Shown here one piece after another: positions 6,381 through 10,040 of a DNA stretch of 10,040 nt. Position 1 is the stretch's first letter; each line of letters opens with the position of its first letter. The DNA is from Spirochaetaceae bacterium. GTDB lineage: Bacteria; Spirochaetota; Spirochaetia; SZUA-6; Fen-1364. The notes beneath the pieces were generated by a model. That model did no database searches. It was not told where the DNA came from and saw nothing but the letters and a program-made list of their open reading frames with translations. The DNA is taken from contig PLNO01000144.1 of the NCBI GenBank assembly GCA_003141795.1, positions 1 through 10,040 of the forward strand. The letters are read 5' to 3'. The position numbers and the translations under genes are program-made.

Positions 6381-7516
6381 CAGGGCAGCTCGAACCAGAA
6401 GGTGCTGCCCTTGTCGGGCGCGCTCGTGACGCCGATCCGTCCGCCGTGCGCTTCGACGGCGAGCTTGCAGAACGTGAGCCCCAGGCCGGTCGATTTTCTC
6501 CTGATCTCCGCCGAAGGCGCCACCTGGACGAACTTGTCGAAGATCCGCTGCTGGTATTCGGGGCTGATCCCGACTCCGTTGTCGACGACGCTGACCCTGA
6601 CCATCGCGCCACTGGCGGACGCCTCCACGCGAATGGTCCCACCCTCTTCCGTGGTGAACTTGATGGCATTGCCGAGGAGGTTCTGGATGACCCTTCCGAC
6701 GATGTCCCGGTCCGCATGCACCGACGGCACATCGTGCGGAACGTTCACGGTGAGGGATCTCTTTCCGCGCAGGAGCGCGAGCTGCTCCGATGCCTCGAGG
6801 ATGAGCCGCGACAGATCGCATCTCTCCTTTTCCAAAGGCATGCTGCCCGCCTCCATGCGGCTCACGTCGAGGACCGAGCTCACCATGCCGATGAGGGCGT
6901 TGACGGATCCCCGGGCGTGCCGGAGGAGGGACTGCGCCTCCCCGGAGAGGCGCTCCGCATCGGACTCCTGGATGAGCTCGAGGGCCGCCGAAACGACGGT
7001 GAGCGGAGAGCGCATGTCGTGGACGAGCATGTGGAAGAGGTTGTCGCGAAGGGTTTCGAGTCTTTGCAGCTCCGAGTTCGTGCGGGCGAGCGTGGCGTTG
7101 GACCGCACGAGATCGCTCTGCAAACGGCGGATTCTCAGATGCGCCTCGACGCGCGCACGGATCTCCTCCAGCTGGAAGGGCTTGGTGACGTAGTCCACCC
7201 CGCCGACCTCGAATGCTTCGACTTTGATCATGGTGTCGGTGAGCGCGCTGAGGAAGATCACGGGAACGTCGCGAAGCGTCGGGTCCGCCTTCAGCCGTCG
7301 GCATACCTCGTACCCGTCCATCTCGGGCATCCGGATGTCCAGCAGCACGAGGTCCGGAATCTCCGCGTGGGCCGCACGCAGGGCGAAGCTCCCGCTGGCG
7401 GCAGGCCGCGGCCTAAAGCCTGCCTCCTTGAGCATCTGGGTGAGGACGTGCAGGTTCTCGGGGGTGTCGTCGACAATGAGGATGTTTTCCTTGAGAACGG
7501 GGTCGACCTCACTCAT
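6338..7516 (-). CDS. REC-HisKA-HATPase kinase (receiver-led histidine kinase)
   Basis: This 392-aa cytoplasmic protein begins with a receiver domain (residues about 10-125) that has the acidic pair Asp16/Asp17, phosphoacceptor Asp60 (LVLLDIRMPEMDG), Ser90 and Lys112 (VTKPF). A coiled-coil linker at about 125-160 connects to HisKA with His166 (HDMRSPL) and a HATPase with Asn283 (LLGNAIKF), DNGVG from Asp312 and STGLGL. This order suits a kinase controlled by phosphorylation of its own receiver, as in phosphorelays and cyanobacterial-type input kinases. The start is fixed by an in-frame stop just upstream (7522-7520). The last residues after the normal HATPase end run into the opposite gene by 43 bp. 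The hairpin before the start may affect translation. Partners are not identifiable here; the convergent PAS kinase is a candidate. Confidence 0.9.
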   Translation of the reverse strand: MSEVDPVLKENILIVDDTPENLHVLTQMLKEAGFRPRPAASGSFALRAAHAEIPDLVLLDIRMPEMDGYEVCRRLKADPTLRDVPVIFLSALTDTMIKVEAFEVGGVDYVTKPFQLEEIRARVEAHLRIRRLQSDLVRSNATLARTNSELQRLETLRDNLFHMLVHDMRSPLTVVSAALELIQESDAERLSGEAQSLLRHARGSVNALIGMVSSVLDVSRMEAGSMPLEKERCDLSRLILEASEQLALLRGKRSLTVNVPHDVPSVHADRDIVGRVIQNLLGNAIKFTTEEGGTIRVEASASGAMVRVSVVDNGVGISPEYQQRIFDKFVQVAPSAEIRRKSTGLGLTFCKLAVEAHGGRIGVTSAPDKGSTFWFELPCYSAASPSSAISAV

Positions 7517-7521
7517 CCATC

Positions 7522-7541
7522 ACTCTCGGCTCCACGAGAGT
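7522..7541 (-). promoter_or_regulatory. Hairpin at the ribosome binding site of the REC kinase
   Basis: Perfect 7-bp arms ACTCTCG (7522-7528) and CGAGAGT (7535-7541) enclose a 6-nt loop. On the minus-strand RNA the loop reads UGGAGC, so a GGAG is displayed in the loop, while the purine-rich GAGAG nearer the start codon (7516) is paired in the stem. This could tune translation initiation. The pairing is visible; the role is inferred. Confidence 0.4.
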
Positions 7542-7578
7542 ATCATCGGGGGGCTGCCCGTGCAACGCGGGAAGGAAC

Positions 7579-7600
7579 GGGGCCGGGAGATCCCGACCCC
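7579..7600 (-). terminator. Candidate terminator hairpin after the isomerase gene
   Basis: GGGGCCGGGA (7579-7588) and TCCCGACCCC (7591-7600) pair with one G-T exception, giving a very stable GC stem about 12 nt past the isomerase stop. The downstream minus-strand sequence (GTTCCTTCC) is only weakly T-rich, so termination may be inefficient or Rho-assisted. It separates the isomerase from the REC kinase gene. Confidence 0.45.
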
Positions 7601-7612
7601 GCATGTCTGTTC

Positions 7613-8653
7613 TTATGCTTTTCCCATGATACAGGAGATGATGTAGTACTCCAGGTCCTCGTAGTTGCGCGATGCGCGCAGCTCGGCGATGCGCTTGCGG
7701 TCCACCTTCTTCACCACTTCCAGCAGGTCGTTGAAGATCCTCAGGCTGTTGGTGAGGTGGCGCATGGCCACGTCGTCCTTCTGAGTGCGCAGCGCCTTCA
7801 CGTCGAGCCCCACGTATTCGCCGTTCGCGCCGAAGTCATTGTCGTACAGCACCATGACCTGGTCGAACGCGCGTTTCAGGTTGATGGCACCGAAGGCCCT
7901 GTCCTCGTCGAACTTCTCCCCGTTCTGGTCGTTGAGGTGTACACTCCAGAGCTTTTTGTGGAACATCGAGTATGCCATTTCGATCGCGGGGTCCAGGCCG
8001 GCAAGAAGCGCGTGCGCGCTCTCGATGAGAACGCCGACCCTGCTCGGGTCATGGGTCGTGTAGGCGAGGGCGAGGAAATGACCCGTCGTAGGCAGATAGG
8101 CGTGATCCATGGGCTCGTTCGGCTTCATCTCTCCGAGCACCCGGATGTTCTTGTCGTAGTCCAGGATCATGTTCACCGCTTCGACGAAGTATTCGCTCGA
8201 CTTGACGTGGTCCTTGGATTCGTTGACGTAGACGCCCTCGCGCGCAGGCCAGAGCACCATGTTACGCGCGCCGATGATGTTCGCGATGTCCACACCCTTG
8301 CGAGTCCTCTCCAGCGCGTACGCGCGGATCTTGGGATCGTTGGCCGTATAGCCGCCGTCGATCGTGTTGGGGTGCTCCCACATGCGGGGCGCAACGAACT
8401 CCGCCACGAGGCCCTCGTTGTCGAGGACCTTCTTCATCTCCCTGGCTTCCTTGACGATCTGGTCATGGGGAACCTCGAGGTTCTCCACGACGTCGTCATC
8501 GTGGAACTGCGCGGCGTCGAAGCCGAGCTTTTTCATCATGGCGATCTTCTTCATCCGCGCGATGGGCGCTCGGACCGTCGGGCCGAAATTGTCGGCGCCT
8601 TCGTGGATGTTCCATGGGCCAAAGGAGAACCGGAAAACCGCCTTGCCTGCCAT
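7613..8653 (-). CDS. Xylose-isomerase-like TIM-barrel sugar isomerase
   Basis: This 346-aa protein aligns from memory with class I (Streptomyces/Arthrobacter-type) xylose isomerases over most of their length. It has FSFGPWN near the start, FHDDD (His51, Asp54), Trp135, the Glu-x-Lys pair in GEMKPNEP (Glu175, Lys177), Glu211 and His214 (IESAHALLAG), QNGEKFDEDRAFG (Asp249, Asp251) and GLDVKALRT (Asp284). The catalytic His, the Lys and most metal ligands are kept. One metal-site Asp (Streptomyces Asp245, in HIDLNGQNG) appears as His239 in VHLNDQNG, so the substrate or metal may differ from true XylA. The start at 8653 follows GGAGGAG by 7 nt; the upstream ATG at 8668 overlaps that SD. It is divergent from the deacetylase-PTS operon with a shared control region. 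It probably acts on an aldose/ketose pair; the exact sugar is unknown, so I give no gene symbol. Confidence 0.85.
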   Translation of the reverse strand: MAGKAVFRFSFGPWNIHEGADNFGPTVRAPIARMKKIAMMKKLGFDAAQFHDDDVVENLEVPHDQIVKEAREMKKVLDNEGLVAEFVAPRMWEHPNTIDGGYTANDPKIRAYALERTRKGVDIANIIGARNMVLWPAREGVYVNESKDHVKSSEYFVEAVNMILDYDKNIRVLGEMKPNEPMDHAYLPTTGHFLALAYTTHDPSRVGVLIESAHALLAGLDPAIEMAYSMFHKKLWSVHLNDQNGEKFDEDRAFGAINLKRAFDQVMVLYDNDFGANGEYVGLDVKALRTQKDDVAMRHLTNSLRIFNDLLEVVKKVDRKRIAELRASRNYEDLEYYIISCIMGKA

Positions 8654-8688
8654 CGATGACTCCTCCATTATTGAAGAAAGATGAAGGG

Positions 8689-8717
8689 AGTATAAGACCC
8701 CTCACTTGAGGTGTCAA
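8689..8717 (-). promoter_or_regulatory. Candidate promoter of the isomerase gene
   Basis: On the minus strand a perfect TTGACA (8717-8712) and TATACT (8694-8689) are 17 bp apart, close to the sigma70 consensus. Transcription would start near 8682, leaving a leader of about 30 nt that contains the GGAGGAG SD. This is among the strongest promoter matches in the window. Confidence 0.65.
8697..8714. promoter_or_regulatory. Candidate operator palindrome inside the isomerase promoter
   Basis: ACCCCTCACTTGAGGTGT is an 18-bp palindrome with one mismatched pair and a 2-bp centre. It fills the spacer between the -35 and -10 boxes and overlaps part of the -35 box. A repressor bound here would directly block RNA polymerase, as expected for a sugar-responsive LacI, GntR or DeoR-type regulator. 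No such regulator gene is in this locus within the window. Confidence 0.5.
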
Positions 8718-8813
8718 TGATTTTTAGCTCGAATTTTATGTAAATGCCTGAAATATTTGACTTATTATCAATATTTAGACTAATATTTCAATTAATCTAA
8801 AGGACGATAGTGA
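8718..8813. other. AT-rich intergenic core with repeated ATATTT
   Basis: This stretch between the divergent promoters is strikingly AT-rich compared with the surrounding GC-rich genes. It holds three direct copies of ATATTT (8753-8758, 8771-8776, 8783-8788). The first and third belong to a spaced inverted repeat, GAAATATT (8750-8757) and AATATTTC (8782-8789). A second plus-strand promoter-like pair, TTGACT (8757-8762) and TAATAT (8781-8786) with an 18-bp spacer, is also present. It is probably a bent or easily melted control region; no gene is seen in it. Confidence 0.4.
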
Positions 8814-8841
8814 TTGCATTCTCCCAATAGATCGTTATAAT
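8814..8841 (+). promoter_or_regulatory. Candidate promoter of the deacetylase-PTS operon
   Basis: TTGCAT (8814-8819) and a perfect TATAAT (8836-8841) are 16 bp apart. Transcription would start near 8848, leaving a very short leader. AGGGAGGG lies about 6 nt before the deacetylase ATG at 8865. Confidence 0.6.
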
Positions 8842-8864
8842 GCGAAATAGAGGGAGGGTTTTCC

Positions 8865-9641
8865 ATGACTGTCCTTGCAATCTCCTGTCACCCCGACGAC
8901 ATCGAGTTCGGAATGATGGGCACCATCCTTCTCCTGAAGAAAGCCGGGTGCGCCATTCATCTCATCAACATCGCCAACGGGAGCGTCGGGAGCGCCGAGC
9001 TGCGGCCGCAGGAAATCGCAGCTTTGCGGTGGCAGGAGGCGTCGAAGGCAGCAAAGCTTCTCGGCGCGGTCCTCCATGAATGCCTCGTGGATGACCTCGA
9101 GGTTTTCTACACGCAGGACCTCATACGCCGCATCACGGGCCTCGTGCGGCAGGTGAAGCCTGACATCGTCCTCACCCTCTCGATGGAAGACTACATGGAG
9201 GACCACATGAACGCGTCACGGCTCGCCGTGAGCGGCACCTTCCTGCGCAACGTTCAGAACTACCGGTCGATCCCCGACGCGCCGGCGGTCTTCGAGGACG
9301 CGATGCTCTACCATTCCACGCCGCACATCCTCACCGACATGATGCGCAGGCCCATACAGCCTGAGATGTACGTGGACGTCACTTCCGTGATCGACGAAAA
9401 GGAACGCCTCCTGGCATGCCACGCGAGCCAGAAGGAATGGCTGGACAAGACGCAGGGCCAGGACTCCTACCTGAAGTCGATGCGCGACAACGCACAGGCT
9501 GTCGGACGCATGGCAGGGTCCTTCGCCTATGCCGAGGGCTGGCGGCGGCATTCGCACGTAGGCTTCATGTTGAGGGACGGGAATCCTCTTGCGGACATCC
9601 TCAAGGGGCATTGCCGCATGGCCCCGTCAGTGGCACTTTAG
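8865..9641 (+). CDS. LmbE/PIG-L family N-acetyl-sugar deacetylase-like protein
   Basis: This 258-aa protein has a Rossmann-like N-terminus with the family motif ISCHPDDIEFGMMGT, giving predicted zinc ligands His9 and Asp12 (Asp11 as catalytic base). The third zinc ligand would be His114 in EDYMEDHMNASRLA. Members of this family remove acetyl groups from N-acetylglucosamine-type amino sugars and their conjugates (PIG-L, MshB, BshB, diacetylchitobiose deacetylases). The middle and C-terminal parts (residues 140-258) do not let me name a subtype. There is no signal peptide, so it acts in the cytoplasm. The PTS EIIC gene starts 4 nt after its stop, so the two should be translated together; this suggests deacetylation of a PTS-imported acetamido sugar. 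That substrate link is inference from neighbourhood. Confidence 0.87.
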   Translation: MTVLAISCHPDDIEFGMMGTILLLKKAGCAIHLINIANGSVGSAELRPQEIAALRWQEASKAAKLLGAVLHECLVDDLEVFYTQDLIRRITGLVRQVKPDIVLTLSMEDYMEDHMNASRLAVSGTFLRNVQNYRSIPDAPAVFEDAMLYHSTPHILTDMMRRPIQPEMYVDVTSVIDEKERLLACHASQKEWLDKTQGQDSYLKSMRDNAQAVGRMAGSFAYAEGWRRHSHVGFMLRDGNPLADILKGHCRMAPSVAL

Positions 9642-9645
9642 GGGG

Positions 9646-10040
9646 ATGGAAACACTCGGCCGGGTCATCGGCTTCATCTTCAGCTTCAAGGCATACGTGA
9701 TGCTCCCCGCGGTCATCCTCGTGGTGGCGCTCGTCATACGGATGAAGGTGGGTCAGTCCCTCCTGTCCGCGCTGCGCCTCGGGGTGGGGTTCGCGGGCAT
9801 CTTCATCGCGTTCGACTTCTTCGTCCGGCAGATCGCACCTGCCGTCACGGCGATGGTGAGCACCCGCGGGCTGAACTTCCCCGTGCTCGACGTCGGATGG
9901 CCGCCCCTGGCGGGCATCACGTGGGCCTCTGCGGTGGCGCCCCTCACAATTCCGCTCGTTCTGGGCGTGAACTTCGCGATGCTCGCGCTCAACCTCACCC
10001 GCACGATCAACATCGACATCTGGAACTACTGGCACTTCGC
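9646..10040 (+). CDS. Galactitol-type PTS EIIC permease, N-terminal part (cut by window edge)
   Basis: The first 131 residues are visible with no stop, and the gene runs off the right edge. The sequence has GatC/SgcC-family features: a hydrophobic helix beginning VMLPAVILVVALV after residue 17, DVGWPPLAGITWAS at 82-95, and NIDIWNYWHF at 122-131. These match from memory the GatC motifs VDVGWP..MTWAS and VNVDIWN.WH. EIIC is the membrane channel that imports a sugar or sugar alcohol with phosphorylation by EIIB. The ATG at 9646 gives the family's expected short N-terminus. A run of five G directly abuts the ATG, with no proper spacing, so initiation probably depends on coupling to the deacetylase stop 4 nt before. 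EIIA and EIIB genes are presumably outside the window. Substrate unknown, so no symbol is given. Confidence 0.85.
   Translation, partial: METLGRVIGFIFSFKAYVMLPAVILVVALVIRMKVGQSLLSALRLGVGFAGIFIAFDFFVRQIAPAVTAMVSTRGLNFPVLDVGWPPLAGITWASAVAPLTIPLVLGVNFAMLALNLTRTINIDIWNYWHF

Noticed and set aside
6446..8659. Very long plus-strand open frame (737 codons) across the REC kinase, spacer and isomerase.
   Set aside because: It spans two well-supported minus-strand genes and their terminator-like spacer and shows no domain; a GC-driven shadow frame.
8666..8668. Upstream ATG for the isomerase gene.
   Set aside because: This ATG is merged with the GGAGGAG SD that serves the ATG at 8653, and the family N-terminus begins after the latter.
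1..10040. CRISPR array, tRNA or rRNA genes, insertion sequence ends or phage genes.
   Set aside because: I looked for regularly spaced repeats, tRNA-like cloverleaf ends, transposase motifs and terminal repeats and saw none.

Overview
This window is GC-rich bacterial chromosome carrying ten protein genes, two of them cut by the window edges. I see no rRNA, tRNA, CRISPR array, insertion sequence or phage gene. Candidate promoters with good sigma70-type boxes and clear Shine-Dalgarno (SD) sequences are present. The gene set is a yhf-type cluster, a class-I-like xylose isomerase relative, a galactitol-type PTS permease and two-component kinases. It suggests a free-living or host-associated bacterium with a PTS, possibly a spirochaete or a similar deep-branching Gram-negative lineage. 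I cannot fix the taxon from the sequence alone.

Left part (1-1609, minus strand): three genes of a yhf-type cluster read right to left. They are yhfZ (DNA-binding regulator), yhfY (stand-alone PRD domain) and the start of yhfU (DUF2620). They are tightly packed, with a 13-nt gap and then an ATGA overlap. A TTGACA promoter and a perfect 9-bp inverted repeat next to the yhfZ SD suggest autoregulation.

Middle part (1610-6380): on the minus strand, a small MshEN-like protein is followed by miaB (tRNA ms2i6A methylthiotransferase). Diverging from it on the plus strand are a two-domain ChrA chromate-type transporter and a soluble PAS-PAS histidine kinase. The two divergent promoters physically overlap. 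The plus-strand kinase collides tail to tail with a minus-strand REC-histidine kinase (6338-7516), and their coding ends overlap by 43 bp.

Right part (7613-10040): a xylose-isomerase-like TIM-barrel enzyme on the minus strand is divergent from an LmbE/PIG-L deacetylase on the plus strand. Four bases after the deacetylase stop begins a galactitol-type PTS EIIC, cut off by the window edge. The shared 211-bp AT-rich control region holds a promoter for each side and an 18-bp imperfect palindrome inside the isomerase promoter. The layout looks like an undescribed sugar or amino-sugar utilisation locus: PTS uptake, deacetylation and isomerisation. The substrate cannot be read from the sequence.
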